A stretch of DNA of 46,048 nt from an uncultured Plesiomonas sp. GTDB taxonomy: Bacteria > Pseudomonadota > Gammaproteobacteria > Enterobacterales > CAMTGL01. Made by a program: the position numbers and the translations under genes. Positions 34,007-43,653 of the stretch are shown piece after piece. The stretch lies in NCBI GenBank assembly GCA_947071955.1, contig CAMTGL010000001.1, positions 1-46,048 of the forward strand, given 5' to 3'. The notes under the pieces were generated by a model. That model did not search any database. It was given only the letters and a program-made list of their open reading frames with translations, and was not told where the DNA came from. Position 1 is the first letter of the stretch; every line of letters begins with the position of its first letter.

Positions 34007-34022
34007 AAGCAAACGTTTGCCT
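34007..34022. promoter_or_regulatory. PurR operator upstream of xanP
   Basis: AAGCAAACGTTTGCCT matches the PurR consensus ACGCAAACGTTTGCGT at 14 of 16 positions with an intact CAAACGTTTG core. It lies in the gap between recG and xanP, upstream of xanP, a fitting purine target. Confidence 0.8.
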
Positions 34023-34084
34023 GTGATCTTGGCGAGATTATCGGTTAGAGAATCGGATTATAAAAGCCGAGTAACGCGGGAAAA

Positions 34085-36184
34085 TCAGGCGTTGGAGTAG
34101 TCAGTACTGTGTGCTAACCAGCGGTCAATGATTGCCTGACTGTGCTGCGGATAGTGCTGGTGCAGGTAGCGCGCCAGTTTTTGTATATCGGGGATGAGGT
34201 GTTGATCGCGCAAGAGATCGGCAATTCGAAAGCTCATCATGCCGGTCTGTTTGGTGCCAAGCAGTTCACCCGGCCCACGAATATCCAGATCGCGTTGGGC
34301 GATAATAAAGCCATCGTTGCTGTCGCGCAGTACCGAGAGCCGCTGCTGGGCGGTTTTACTCAGCGGGGTTTTATACAGCAGCACACAGTGTGAGGCGATA
34401 GCGCCTCGGCCAACTCGTCCACGTAACTGATGCAACTGTGCCAAGCCTAGACGCTCGGGGTTTTCGATAATCATCAGGCTGGCATTGGGCACATCTACCC
34501 CCACTTCGATCACGGTAGTGGCGACCAGTAAGTTGAGTGCGCCGGCTTTAAACTCTGCCATCACTGCCTGTTTCTCTGTGGCTTTCATTCGCCCGTGTAC
34601 CAGACCGATATTCAGGTGCGGCAGTTGCAAGCGCAGGTCAGCGGCTGTCTCTTCTGCTGCCTGTGCTTCGAGCACCTCTGATTCATCAATCAGGGTGCAG
34701 ACCCAGTATGCTTGCCGCTGCTCAGTGTGGCAGGCTTCGTTAACGCGGCGAATGATATCTGCTCGCCGCGAATCGGGGATCGCAACGGTCGTCACGGGTG
34801 TGCGGCCGGGCGGCAGCTCATCGATCACTGAGGTATCTAGATCGGCGTAGGCGGTCATCGCCAGCGTGCGTGGAATGGGGGTTGCTGTCATGATCAGTTG
34901 GTGCGGAGAGTAGCCGTGGGTACTGCCCTTTTCCCGCAATGTGAGCCGTTGGTGCACGCCAAAGCGGTGCTGCTCATCAATAATGATCAGTGCCAGATCA
35001 GAGAAGATAACGTTTTGCTGGAACAGAGCGTGGGTGCCGATAATCATCGCCACTTCACCCGATGCAATAGCTTGTTCTTGTGCTGCGCGTGCTTTGCCTT
35101 TTTGTTTTCCGGCCAGCCAGCCGACCTGAATGCCAAGCGGCGTAAACCACTGGCGAAAGGTGTTGGCATGCTGTTCGGCCAGCAGCTCGGTTGGGGCCAT
35201 TAGCGCCACCTGTTTGCCGTGGCTGATGGCACGTAGGGCTGCCAGTGCTGCGACCAGTGTTTTACCGGAACCTACATCACCTTGTACCAGCCGCATCATC
35301 GGAAATGGGTTGGCCAGATCAGATTCAATCTCACTGACGACCCGCTGCTGTGCACCGGTAGGTGAAAAGGGCAGAGCTTGCAAGAATGCCGGTTTGAGCG
35401 GCACTTCCTGATGGCGTGGCAATATTTCGGGCAATGCGTAAGCCGGATGCGCCTGTGCGCAGGTGCGGGCGTGCAGCATACTGAGGTTGTGCGCCAGCAA
35501 CTCTTCTAAAATCAGCCGTTGTTGTGCCGGATGTTTACCCTGTTCAAGCTCGCTCAGTGCAATATCCGGTGTTGGGCGGTGCAGCAAGTGTAAGGCTTGT
35601 TGGATGCTGATCTGGCGATGATTGAGCTGCGAAGGAAGCAGCTCAGGAATAGCCAGCTTATCGAGCATAGCCAGTGCCTGATCAGTCAGTTTACGCAGGC
35701 TGGCCTGCTTTAAGCCTTCGGTGGTTGGGTAGACCGGTGTGAGCGTCTCTTCGGTGACAGCCGGATCGTGTTGCCCGATGGCGCGGTACTCAGGGTGAAT
35801 GATCTCCGGCCCGTTAACACCGGGTTTGACCTCACCGAACACCTTGATGCGCTTTCCTTCCGTCAGACCATTTTTCATTGCCGCCGTAAAGTGAAAAAAG
35901 CGCAGTGTGAGTGTGCCGGTACCGTCACTGATGCGGCAGGTCAGCATCCGCCGACGGCCCGCGCTGATCTCGGTACGCAGCACCGAACCTTCGGCGCTGG
36001 CGTGTAAACGTGGTAACAACTGGGCAATCGGGGTGATGCGGGTACGATCTTCGTAACGCAGCGGCAGATGAAACAGCAAATCTTGCACGCTATGCAAACC
36101 GAGTTTGTTTAAGCGTGCGGCAATACTGCTGCCGACTCCGGACAGTGCCGTTAATGGCTGACTATCAAGCTGCGAGATCCCCAT
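34085..36184 (-). CDS. recG: ATP-dependent DNA helicase RecG
   Basis: The 699-residue (E. coli 693) branch-migration helicase remodels stalled forks and Holliday junctions. An N-terminal wedge/OB-fold domain (about 1-270) is followed by two RecA-like helicase domains with Walker A LVQGDVGSGKT, motif II IIDEQHRFGV, motif III MTATPIPRTLAMT, and motif VI QLRGRVGRG. The start ATG shares one base with the stop of spoT (TAATG), so translation is coupled. In E. coli trmH lies between spoT and recG; it is absent here. Confidence 0.98.
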   Translation of the reverse strand: MGISQLDSQPLTALSGVGSSIAARLNKLGLHSVQDLLFHLPLRYEDRTRITPIAQLLPRLHASAEGSVLRTEISAGRRRMLTCRISDGTGTLTLRFFHFTAAMKNGLTEGKRIKVFGEVKPGVNGPEIIHPEYRAIGQHDPAVTEETLTPVYPTTEGLKQASLRKLTDQALAMLDKLAIPELLPSQLNHRQISIQQALHLLHRPTPDIALSELEQGKHPAQQRLILEELLAHNLSMLHARTCAQAHPAYALPEILPRHQEVPLKPAFLQALPFSPTGAQQRVVSEIESDLANPFPMMRLVQGDVGSGKTLVAALAALRAISHGKQVALMAPTELLAEQHANTFRQWFTPLGIQVGWLAGKQKGKARAAQEQAIASGEVAMIIGTHALFQQNVIFSDLALIIIDEQHRFGVHQRLTLREKGSTHGYSPHQLIMTATPIPRTLAMTAYADLDTSVIDELPPGRTPVTTVAIPDSRRADIIRRVNEACHTEQRQAYWVCTLIDESEVLEAQAAEETAADLRLQLPHLNIGLVHGRMKATEKQAVMAEFKAGALNLLVATTVIEVGVDVPNASLMIIENPERLGLAQLHQLRGRVGRGAIASHCVLLYKTPLSKTAQQRLSVLRDSNDGFIIAQRDLDIRGPGELLGTKQTGMMSFRIADLLRDQHLIPDIQKLARYLHQHYPQHSQAIIDRWLAHSTDYSNA

Positions 36185-38310
36185 TAGTTACGGTTACGGC
36201 TGACCTTTATCACATCCGGCATCACACGAATTTTACGCATAATATTGGCCAGATGTACCCGATCACGGGCGCTTAGGCGAATGAAAATATTGTACAACCG
36301 GCCATCGCGCTCTTCGGTAGTCAGATTGTAAATATTGGCTTCGGCCGTGGCGATAACGGCGGTTAAATCAGCCAGTGCACCGTGATGGTTCACCATCTCA
36401 ACTTTAATTTCGGTGACAAATTCCTGCTCAAGAACGGTTTTATCCCACTCTACAGCCATGAATTTTTCCGGCTCTTTTTGGTAGCCGCGAATATTCCGAC
36501 AAGATTCATGGTGGATAACCAAGCCTTTACCGGGGCTAACATGGGCAATAATCGGATCACCCGGAATAGGTCGGCAGCACTTGGCAAAGGTCAGCAAAAT
36601 ACCGTCGGCCCCGCGGATCGGCAGCTTTTTATGCGTGTTCGGTTTTCCGCTGCTTTCGGCAACCGGTTGAGGCTCGGTAGCTTTTTGTTGTAACCGGCGT
36701 GCAATCACCACGCTCATGGCATTACCTAAACCCACTTCGGCTAGCAGATCATCGAGTGTATGCAGTTTCAGATCATCGAGCACACGTTGGGTATTTTCAC
36801 GGGTAATATCGGCCAGTTTCACGCCACCTAATGCGTGGTTAAGTAGACGACGGCCAAGGATCACCGAGTCATCCCGCTTGAGGTTTTTTAGCATCTGGCG
36901 GATTTTGGATCGCGCTTTTGAGCTGACCACAAAGTTGAGCCATGCCGCGTTCGGGCGAGTACCCGGAGCGGTAATAATTTCAACGGTTTGGCCAGAGCTT
37001 AGCGCTTGAGAGAGCGGGAACGGCAGGCGATCAACCCGCGAGCCGACACAGGTGTGACCAATATCGGTATGTACCGCGTAGGCAAAATCAACCGGTGTTG
37101 AGCCTGCGGGTAGCTCGACAATCCGCCCTTCTGGGGTGAAAACGTAAATCTCATCAGGGAACAAGTCAGATTTGACGTTTTCAATAAATTCAAATGAGTT
37201 ACCGGCACTTTGTTGCAACTCAAGCAGGCTTTGCATCCAGCGCTGTGCCCGCAGTTGTGCGGTGCTGACCGGTTCGCCTTGTTGCTTGTAAGCCCAGTGT
37301 GCAGCTACCCCCATTTCAGCCATTTGATCCATATAATCGGTACGGATCTGTACCTCCACCGGCACGCCGTGCGGCCCGATCATGGAGGTGTGCAGTGACT
37401 GATAGCCGTTGGCTTTGGGAATGGCAATATAATCTTTTACCCGACCCGGGCGAGGTTTGTACAGACTGTGCATCTGCCCAAGTACGCGGTAACAACTGTC
37501 GACATCTTTGACGATTACGCGAAAAGCGTAAATATCCATAATGCTGTGGAATCGTTGCTCTTTGAGCCGCATTTTATGGTAGATGGAGTACAGATGTTTT
37601 TCACGTCCGCTGACTTTTGCTGGCAGCCCGACCTCTTTCAGACGACCATCAATTTCAGACAGGATCTTTTGGATCATCTCTTTACGATTACCGCGCGCTG
37701 CTTTGACTACCTCTTTGAGTACACGAAAGCGGTTGGGGTACAAAGCTTCAAAGCCCAGTTCTTCAAGCTCAGTTTTGAGATGATGAATACCAAGGCGGTG
37801 TGCTAGCGGGCTGTAAATTTCGAGTGTTTCACGCGCGATACGGCGGCGTTTATCGGGGCGCAGCGAGCCGAGTGTGCGCATGTTGTGCGTACGGTCGGCC
37901 AGTTTGATCAAGATGACGCGGATATCCTGCACCATCGCCATGATCATTTTGCGGAAGTTCTCGGCTTGCGCCTCTTTTTTATCGCGGAATTTGAGTTTAT
38001 CGAGTTTTGACACACCTTCAACCAGCTCAGCAACGCTTTTTCCAAAGCGCTCTTGCAGGTCTTGGTGGGTTATCTCGGTATCTTCAATAACATCATGCAG
38101 CAGCGCGGCCATAAGCGTTTCGTGGTCGAGGTGCATCTCGCCCAGAATACAGGCCACGGCGACCGGATGGGTGATGTAAGGCTCCCCGCTGGAGCGAGTT
38201 TGGCCTTCGTGTGCATCACGCGCGATAATAAACGCCTGCCTGAGGCGTTCGATCTGATCCTCAGGCAGATAGCGCTGTGCAACTTGGTACAGGCTTTCAA
38301 ATAAGTACAA
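36184..38310 (-). CDS. spoT: Bifunctional (p)ppGpp synthetase/hydrolase SpoT
   Basis: The 708-residue (E. coli 702) protein sets the level of the alarmone (p)ppGpp. In order it has the HD hydrolase domain (GEPYITHPVAVACIL, MAALLHDVIEDT, LADRTHNMRTL), the synthetase domain (IYAFRVIV, RPGRVKDYIAIPKANGYQSLHT), the TGS domain (EIYVFTPEGRIVELPAGSTPVDFAYAVH), a Cys-rich zinc-finger-like part (FAKCCRPIPGD, HHESCRN) and a C-terminal ACT domain. Translation starts at TTG (38310), the same rare start as E. coli spoT. rpoZ lies 25 bases upstream and recG overlaps by one base. Confidence 0.98.
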   Translation of the reverse strand: MYLFESLYQVAQRYLPEDQIERLRQAFIIARDAHEGQTRSSGEPYITHPVAVACILGEMHLDHETLMAALLHDVIEDTEITHQDLQERFGKSVAELVEGVSKLDKLKFRDKKEAQAENFRKMIMAMVQDIRVILIKLADRTHNMRTLGSLRPDKRRRIARETLEIYSPLAHRLGIHHLKTELEELGFEALYPNRFRVLKEVVKAARGNRKEMIQKILSEIDGRLKEVGLPAKVSGREKHLYSIYHKMRLKEQRFHSIMDIYAFRVIVKDVDSCYRVLGQMHSLYKPRPGRVKDYIAIPKANGYQSLHTSMIGPHGVPVEVQIRTDYMDQMAEMGVAAHWAYKQQGEPVSTAQLRAQRWMQSLLELQQSAGNSFEFIENVKSDLFPDEIYVFTPEGRIVELPAGSTPVDFAYAVHTDIGHTCVGSRVDRLPFPLSQALSSGQTVEIITAPGTRPNAAWLNFVVSSKARSKIRQMLKNLKRDDSVILGRRLLNHALGGVKLADITRENTQRVLDDLKLHTLDDLLAEVGLGNAMSVVIARRLQQKATEPQPVAESSGKPNTHKKLPIRGADGILLTFAKCCRPIPGDPIIAHVSPGKGLVIHHESCRNIRGYQKEPEKFMAVEWDKTVLEQEFVTEIKVEMVNHHGALADLTAVIATAEANIYNLTTEERDGRLYNIFIRLSARDRVHLANIMRKIRVMPDVIKVSRNRN

Positions 38311-38335
38311 GGTCTAGGGCGCACTCAACAGAGAA

Positions 38336-38632
38336 TTAACGACGGCTTTCTGCAATAGCGGCAACCGCTTGCAGTTCTGCTGCTTCTTGCTCTTGCTGTT
38401 CCTGACGCGCACGCGCATCAAGGATATCAGCATTGATCAAACCATCTTCGATCTCGCGCAGGGCGATCACGGTGTACTTGTCGTTCTCTTCTGGTACTAA
38501 AGGATCTTTACCTTGAGTTTGCATCTGACGTGCACGACGTGCAGCGACCAGTACCAGGTCAAAACGGTTACCAACTTTCTCAACGGCGTCTTGTACGGTT
38601 ACGCGGGCCATGAATGACTCCAATGGATCCAA
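38336..38632 (-). CDS. rpoZ: RNA polymerase omega subunit
   Basis: The 98-residue protein (E. coli 91) is the small subunit that helps RNA polymerase assemble through beta-prime and forms part of a (p)ppGpp-binding site. The conserved start MARVTVQDAVEKVGNRFDLVLVAARRARQMQ is clear, as is EENDKYTVIALREIE; only the tail is variable and rich in Gln/Glu/Ala. It lies between gmk and spoT as in E. coli, 42 bases after gmk. Confidence 0.98.
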   Translation of the reverse strand: MDPLESFMARVTVQDAVEKVGNRFDLVLVAARRARQMQTQGKDPLVPEENDKYTVIALREIEDGLINADILDARARQEQQEQEAAELQAVAAIAESRR

Positions 38633-38674
38633 TAGGGAAAAGACAAATGACTAGAAATAATACTCAATCCGAGC

Positions 38675-39298
38675 TTACTCTGCCAACAATTTGCTGATCA
38701 TCGCAGAATGACGCAGGGTTTGTCGCTCCTGCTTTAGGCGTTCAGCGCGAATAATGTTCTTTAAATCAACCAGTGCTTGATCGAAATCGTCATTAATAAT
38801 TAAGTAATCATACTCATTATAGTGTGACATTTCGCTGACAGCTTTTGCCATGCGTTTAGCAATGACATCACTGCTGTCTTGGCCGCGTCCACACAGGCGG
38901 CGCTCTAACTCTTCACGTGAAGGTGGAAGAATAAAGATGCTACGAGCATGTGGCATCTGCTGGCGCACTTGCGCCGCACCTTGCCAGTCGATATCTAAAA
39001 AGACATCAATCCCTTGATTGAGCACTTTCTCAATCGTTGGGCGTGATGTGCCGTAGTAGTTTCCGAACACTTCGGCATACTCTAAAAATGCACTTTCATC
39101 AATTAGCGCGGTAAATTCAGCCACAGTAACAAAGTGGTAGTGTTCGCCGTTGTTTTCACCCGGACGCGGATCGCGGGTGGTATGCGAAACAGAAACCTGC
39201 ATGTCATAGGTAGGATGAGTTTTCAGTAATGCATTGATTAAACTAGATTTACCCGCACCGCTGGGTGCAGAGATAATATAGAGTGTACCTTTTGGCAT
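38675..39298 (-). CDS. gmk: Guanylate kinase
   Basis: The 207-residue enzyme phosphorylates GMP to GDP. The P-loop SAPSGAGKSS is at about residues 9-18, followed by the GMP-binding SHTTRDPRPGE.NGEHYHFV, VFGNYYGTSRPTIE and IDWQGAAQVR. Length equals E. coli Gmk (207 aa). It is the first gene of the minus-strand series gmk-rpoZ-spoT-recG and is divergent from dmsA across a 439-base gap. Confidence 0.98.
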   Translation of the reverse strand: MPKGTLYIISAPSGAGKSSLINALLKTHPTYDMQVSVSHTTRDPRPGENNGEHYHFVTVAEFTALIDESAFLEYAEVFGNYYGTSRPTIEKVLNQGIDVFLDIDWQGAAQVRQQMPHARSIFILPPSREELERRLCGRGQDSSDVIAKRMAKAVSEMSHYNEYDYLIINDDFDQALVDLKNIIRAERLKQERQTLRHSAMISKLLAE

Positions 39299-39737
39299 AG
39301 TGTTGTTATCCGGTTACTGGCTGTGCGGCTGCCTGTAAATGGGCAAGAGATCATCGTATGGCAGGGCGTTTTATCTGTGCGATTGCTATCTTGTGAGATA
39401 GCGCTTTCGCATCGGCAAAACGATGCTTTTGTTTTACGGCTGTTTACCACCGTGAACAGGTAAACGATCATTTTAGCTGATTTTATTTGCGCTGTCGTTA
39501 ACGGCGGTGCAATGGCCGTGTAATGAAGTGGGTAATCAGGTCAGTAATGTAGTTGGATGGGCATTTATGCTGCTCTGCATCCCCAATAAAAAAGGTTTTT
39601 GATTATATCAACATGTAACGGAATGTTGTATGTGTAAAAAAGAAGTAACAAAGAGTGTGCGTAGCTTGATGGAGATCATGGGCATCTACTACTAAGTAGT
39701 TAACACTTGCTTGCATCATAATAATGCGAGCAATGTC
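39299..39737. other. Divergent control region between gmk and dmsA
   Basis: No gene is supported here. The region holds an FNR site (39666-39679), a 5-bp dyad ACTAC/GTAGT just after it, and a 17-base element GCTCTGCATCCCCAATA (39572-39588) that recurs with one extra C upstream of the TorD-family gene. A TTGAT-TAT-ATCAA dyad at 39599-39611 resembles an FNR site but has a spacer one base too short. Confidence 0.55.
39666..39679 (+). promoter_or_regulatory. FNR-binding site upstream of dmsA
   Basis: TTGATGGAGATCAT matches TTGAT-N4-ATCAA at nine of ten defined positions. Its centre is 65 bases before the dmsA ATG. A class II start 41.5 bases downstream would fall near 39714, consistent with an ATG at 39738 and against the in-frame TTG at 39711. 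Anaerobic activation by FNR is known for E. coli dmsABC. Confidence 0.75.
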
Positions 39738-42191
39738 ATGACTATTAAAAAATCGATAATTTCGCGCTTGATGAGCCGCCGAACCTTTGTACAGGGGTCT
39801 GCCGCAGTGACTGGTGCGGCAGCCGTTGCCAGCGCAATGAGTCTGCCATTTCGTGCTCAGGCCGCAACCGAAAATGCTTCTGCTGCCGCAACCGCGGCAG
39901 GTGAAGAGATCCGCTACAGTGCCTGCTTGGTAAACTGTGGCAGCCGTTGCCCGTTAAAGGTGCATGTGAAAGACGGTGTGGCGATTAAAATTTCCCCCGA
40001 AGACGGTATTAATGAGGCGGTATTTGGCCAGCACCAGATCCGCCCTTGTCTGCGTGGCCGCTCTGCGCGCTGGCGCACCTATAACCCCGACCGTTTAAAG
40101 TACCCGATGTTGCGCGTTGGCAAGCGCGGAGAGGGGAAATTTAAGCGTATCAGTTGGGATGAAGCGACGACCATTGTGGCAAACCAGCTTACCCGTGTGA
40201 TTGAAACTTACGGTAATGAAGCTATCTATTATCAGTATGGTTCGGGTACTACGGGGGCCAATTTACAGGGGCGCAATACCTGTAAGCGGTTACTCAGTGC
40301 GGCCGGTGGTTTTTTGGATATGCACGGTACGTATTCTGAGTGCCAAATTAACAGTATTCAGCCGTATGTGTTTGGGCAGGCGGGGAATATCTACGGAACA
40401 GAACAGCAAACGCTATTTTCAGAGATCAAAAACTCTGATCTGGTGGTGATGTTTGGGCAAAATCTGGCCGAAACTCGGATGTCTGGCGGTGGCCAGATTG
40501 CTGAGATTTACCATGCGATAGAGCAGAGCAATCCGCGGGTGATTATTATTGATCCGCGTCGTACTGACAGTATTACGGCATTTGATGCTGAGTGGATCCC
40601 GATTCGCCCTGGTACGGATGCGGCGTTGGTTGCGGGCATGGTACATACGTTAATCACTGAAAAGCTGATTGATGAGGCGATGTTGGCCAAATATACCTTG
40701 GGTTGGGATGATGCTTCACTGCCGGCATCCGCTGAGCCGAATGGTTCGTATAAATCCTATATTTTGGGATTAGGGGCCGATAAAACAGCAAAAACACCGG
40801 AATGGGCCAGTGAGCTGACCGGTATTCCGGCCACCAGAATTAAGCAGTTAGCCCGTGAAATTGCCGGTGCGAATGCCGCCTGGATTTCACAAGGCTGGGG
40901 TGTACAACGTTCACACAACGGTGAGCATGCCGCGCGCGCTATTATGATGCTGCCGGTACTGACGGGGCAGTTTGGTCGTCCGGGAACTAACATCGGAACA
41001 TGGGGCGGCAGTGTGACGTATCCTGTACCGGGCTTGGCATTAGCAAATCCGGTAAAAGTATCGATTCCGTGCTTTTTGTGGACGGATGCGATTGTACGCG
41101 GCACTGAGATGACGGCGACCCATGATTTTGTGAAAGGCCGTGATCAGCTGAAAACCAATATTAAGTTTTTATGGAATTACGCCAGTAATGTGACGGCAAA
41201 TCAGCACTCTGATTTGAATACGACGCAGAAAATTTTACAAGATGAGTCGCTGTGTGAGTTTATTCTTGTGTGGGATAACCATATGACACCGACGGCAAAA
41301 TTTGCAGATTTGCTGCTGCCAGATGTTTCGACGTTAGAGTCAGATGATTTAATCAATAATTCATACCAGTCAGGTGCTTATCACTATGTGGTTCGGTTGC
41401 AGCAGGCTATTGAACCGATGTGGGAGAACCGCGCTACCTATGATGTGCTGGCTGAAATTGCCGCTAAAATGGGGCTAAAACAGCAGTTTACGGAAGGTAA
41501 AACCTACCAAGACTGGATTAAATCTTCTTACAATAAAATGCGTGAAACGGAGACGCATCTGCCACCGTTTGAACAGACTGATGGTATGGGCATTATTGAC
41601 CGCCGAGTAGCAAAAAGCGAAGAGCATATCGCGTTAAAAGATTTTCGTGCTGATCCGTTGGCAAACCCGCTGAAAACACCGTCAGGTAAAATTGAGATCT
41701 ATTCAGCAGCACTTGATGCGTTGGCTAAAACCCGCCCGTTGCCACAAGGTGACAAGATTATTCCAGTACCTGAATACTATCCGGCCGTAGAGGGGATACA
41801 GGATACCCAAACGCTGGCTCAGTACCCAATTCAATTGATCGGTTTTCATACCAAAGGGCATTGCCATTCGACTTATCCTTCGGTGTTGCAACTGCGCGAA
41901 GCTGTGCCGGATGAGCTGTGGATGAATCCGCTGGATGCCGCAGCCCGAGGTCTGGTTTCCGGTGATGTGGCTGAAGTGTACAACAGTCGCGGTAAAATGC
42001 GGATGCCGGTGAAGGTAACAGCGCGAATTATGCCGGGTGTGGCGGCCGCGCCGGAAGGGGCATGGTCGGTGACCAATAAGCAGGGGGTAGATGTTGGCGG
42101 ATGTATCAACCGCTTAACCTCGTTGCGCCCGACAGCGCTGGGCAAAGGCAACCCGCAGCACACTAATCTTGTTGAAATTAAGCCGGTATAA
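39738..42191 (+). CDS. dmsA: Anaerobic DMSO reductase catalytic subunit DmsA
   Basis: The 817-residue molybdopterin enzyme (E. coli 814) reduces dimethyl sulfoxide and related S- and N-oxides as terminal acceptor. A twin-arginine signal (MSRRTFVQG at 12-20, hydrophobic stretch, cleavage near AQA 40-42) sends it folded across the inner membrane. The [4Fe-4S] ligands are C63, C67, C71 and C104. The molybdenum ligand is probably Ser 200 in HGTYSECQ, aligned with the E. coli YSSAQI serine. FGQNLAETRMSGGG, IIDPRRTDS and GCINRLTSLRP.ALGKGNP are typical. dmsB follows after 13 bases. Confidence 0.96.
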   Translation: MTIKKSIISRLMSRRTFVQGSAAVTGAAAVASAMSLPFRAQAATENASAAATAAGEEIRYSACLVNCGSRCPLKVHVKDGVAIKISPEDGINEAVFGQHQIRPCLRGRSARWRTYNPDRLKYPMLRVGKRGEGKFKRISWDEATTIVANQLTRVIETYGNEAIYYQYGSGTTGANLQGRNTCKRLLSAAGGFLDMHGTYSECQINSIQPYVFGQAGNIYGTEQQTLFSEIKNSDLVVMFGQNLAETRMSGGGQIAEIYHAIEQSNPRVIIIDPRRTDSITAFDAEWIPIRPGTDAALVAGMVHTLITEKLIDEAMLAKYTLGWDDASLPASAEPNGSYKSYILGLGADKTAKTPEWASELTGIPATRIKQLAREIAGANAAWISQGWGVQRSHNGEHAARAIMMLPVLTGQFGRPGTNIGTWGGSVTYPVPGLALANPVKVSIPCFLWTDAIVRGTEMTATHDFVKGRDQLKTNIKFLWNYASNVTANQHSDLNTTQKILQDESLCEFILVWDNHMTPTAKFADLLLPDVSTLESDDLINNSYQSGAYHYVVRLQQAIEPMWENRATYDVLAEIAAKMGLKQQFTEGKTYQDWIKSSYNKMRETETHLPPFEQTDGMGIIDRRVAKSEEHIALKDFRADPLANPLKTPSGKIEIYSAALDALAKTRPLPQGDKIIPVPEYYPAVEGIQDTQTLAQYPIQLIGFHTKGHCHSTYPSVLQLREAVPDELWMNPLDAAARGLVSGDVAEVYNSRGKMRMPVKVTARIMPGVAAAPEGAWSVTNKQGVDVGGCINRLTSLRPTALGKGNPQHTNLVEIKPV

Positions 42192-42204
42192 GGGGCGTTA
42201 ACTC

Positions 42205-42822
42205 ATGACTCAATATGGATTCTATGTCGACTCCGCAAAGTGCACCGGCTGTAAAACTTGCCAAGTGAGCTGTAAAGATGAAAAAGATCTGGGTATCGGC
42301 CCAAAATTTCGTCGGGTGTATGAGTACGGCGGCGGTAGCTGGGTAAAACAGGGTTCGGCATGGAAGCCGGATGTGTTCAATTACTATCTGTCGATTGCTT
42401 GTAACCACTGTTCTGAGCCGACCTGTGTGGCAGGCTGTCCAACCGGTGCGATGCACAAGCGGGCGGAAGATGGTCTGGTGGTGGTTAATCAAGATGTGTG
42501 TGTCGGTTGCCGCTATTGCGAGATGCGCTGCCCGTATGGTGCGCCGCAGTTTGATGCGCAAAAGAAGGTGATGAGCAAGTGTGATGGTTGCTATCAACGA
42601 GTTGCAGAAGGGCTGATGCCCGTTTGTGTGGGATCATGCCCGCAGCGAGCGCTTGATTTTGGTGATATTGAGCTGTTACGCCAGAAGTACGGTACGCAAA
42701 ATGCCATTGCGCCATTGCCTGATCCTATGCTGACGAAGCCTAATCTGATTATTAAACCCCATCCGGATGCGCGTCCGTCAGGGGATACCACCGGTGCTGT
42801 GCAGAATAAGGGAGAGGTTTAA
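42205..42822 (+). CDS. dmsB: DMSO reductase iron-sulfur subunit DmsB
   Basis: The 205-residue protein passes electrons from the membrane subunit to DmsA through four [4Fe-4S] clusters. The four Cys groups are visible: CTGCKTCQVSC (C13-C23), CNHCSEPTCVAGCP, CVGCRYCEMRCP and CDGCYQR...CVGSCP. Cluster order and spacing match E. coli DmsB (205 aa), including RYC in group three. It ends one base before the start of dmsC, which implies coupled translation. Confidence 0.97.
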   Translation: MTQYGFYVDSAKCTGCKTCQVSCKDEKDLGIGPKFRRVYEYGGGSWVKQGSAWKPDVFNYYLSIACNHCSEPTCVAGCPTGAMHKRAEDGLVVVNQDVCVGCRYCEMRCPYGAPQFDAQKKVMSKCDGCYQRVAEGLMPVCVGSCPQRALDFGDIELLRQKYGTQNAIAPLPDPMLTKPNLIIKPHPDARPSGDTTGAVQNKGEV

Positions 42823-42823
42823 G

Positions 42824-43618
42824 ATGCACGAACTTCCGTTAGTTTTTTTTACCGTGTTTGGTCAGGCTGCCGCCGGTTTACTGCTGTGCTTGTTGATTAG
42901 CGTTGCACTGGGGCTGACATCGGCAGAACAGGCAGCGCGTGCTCGTATGGGTGCGCTGGTGCTGTTGATTATCGGGTCAGCGATTGGTGGTTTGCATATG
43001 GGGCAGCCGCTGCGCGCGCTGAACCTGCTGGCCGGTGCAGTTCGCTCACCGATGAGCAATGAGATTATTTTGAGCGGTTTCTTTTTAGGATCGGCGGCAC
43101 TGAGTGTGCTGCTTGACTGGCGCGGTGTGGGGCAGCAGGTGTTCGGCAAGCTGGTCCATACTGCGACGGTGCTGCTAGGGCTGATGTTTGTCTGGTCAAT
43201 TCCACGGGTCTATCAGCTTGATACTGTCAGCGCATGGGCCAGCCCGTATACCTCACTGCATATGTTATTGACCGTGCTGGTGGCTGGCGGGATCTGTGCG
43301 GCACTGTTCGGCTCTTGCCGAGTGGGGGCACTGGTCAGTGTGTTTGGAGTGACAGGTACTGTGCTGAGTAAAACCGGTTATGTCGGTTTTCTGACCGCAA
43401 CATCGCCGCTGTTGGCTGAGCAACAACACAACTGGTGGATGGGGCAGAGTGCGGCGCTGCTCATCGGTGGCGGGATCTGTTTGGTGCTGCTGTGCCAACC
43501 GAAAACCGCGCTGACATCGCGTTCAACTCCGCTGTTGGCTGCGGGCGCGCTAATTATGCTTGCTGGTGAGCTGGCTGGCCGCATCGCCTTCTATAATCTG
43601 TGGGCGATTGGGATGTAA
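42824..43618 (+). CDS. dmsC: DMSO reductase membrane anchor DmsC
   Basis: The 264-residue protein has about eight membrane helices and the DmsC N-terminus MHELPLVFFTVFGQAAAG. It anchors DmsAB to the membrane and oxidises menaquinol. The ATG at 42824 has GGAGAGG just upstream; the frame open from 42767 overlaps dmsB and has no family match. Sequence conservation beyond the N-terminus and the GGLHMGQPLRALN block is lower, as usual for this subunit. Confidence 0.93.
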   Translation: MHELPLVFFTVFGQAAAGLLLCLLISVALGLTSAEQAARARMGALVLLIIGSAIGGLHMGQPLRALNLLAGAVRSPMSNEIILSGFFLGSAALSVLLDWRGVGQQVFGKLVHTATVLLGLMFVWSIPRVYQLDTVSAWASPYTSLHMLLTVLVAGGICAALFGSCRVGALVSVFGVTGTVLSKTGYVGFLTATSPLLAEQQHNWWMGQSAALLIGGGICLVLLCQPKTALTSRSTPLLAAGALIMLAGELAGRIAFYNLWAIGM

Positions 43619-43653
43619 GTGCTTGTATATCGTTAGATAAGTTATGTCATGGG

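Noticed and set aside
39599..39611. TTGAT-TAT-ATCAA as a second FNR site before dmsA
   Set aside because: The spacer is three bases instead of four, so the half-sites are out of register for FNR.
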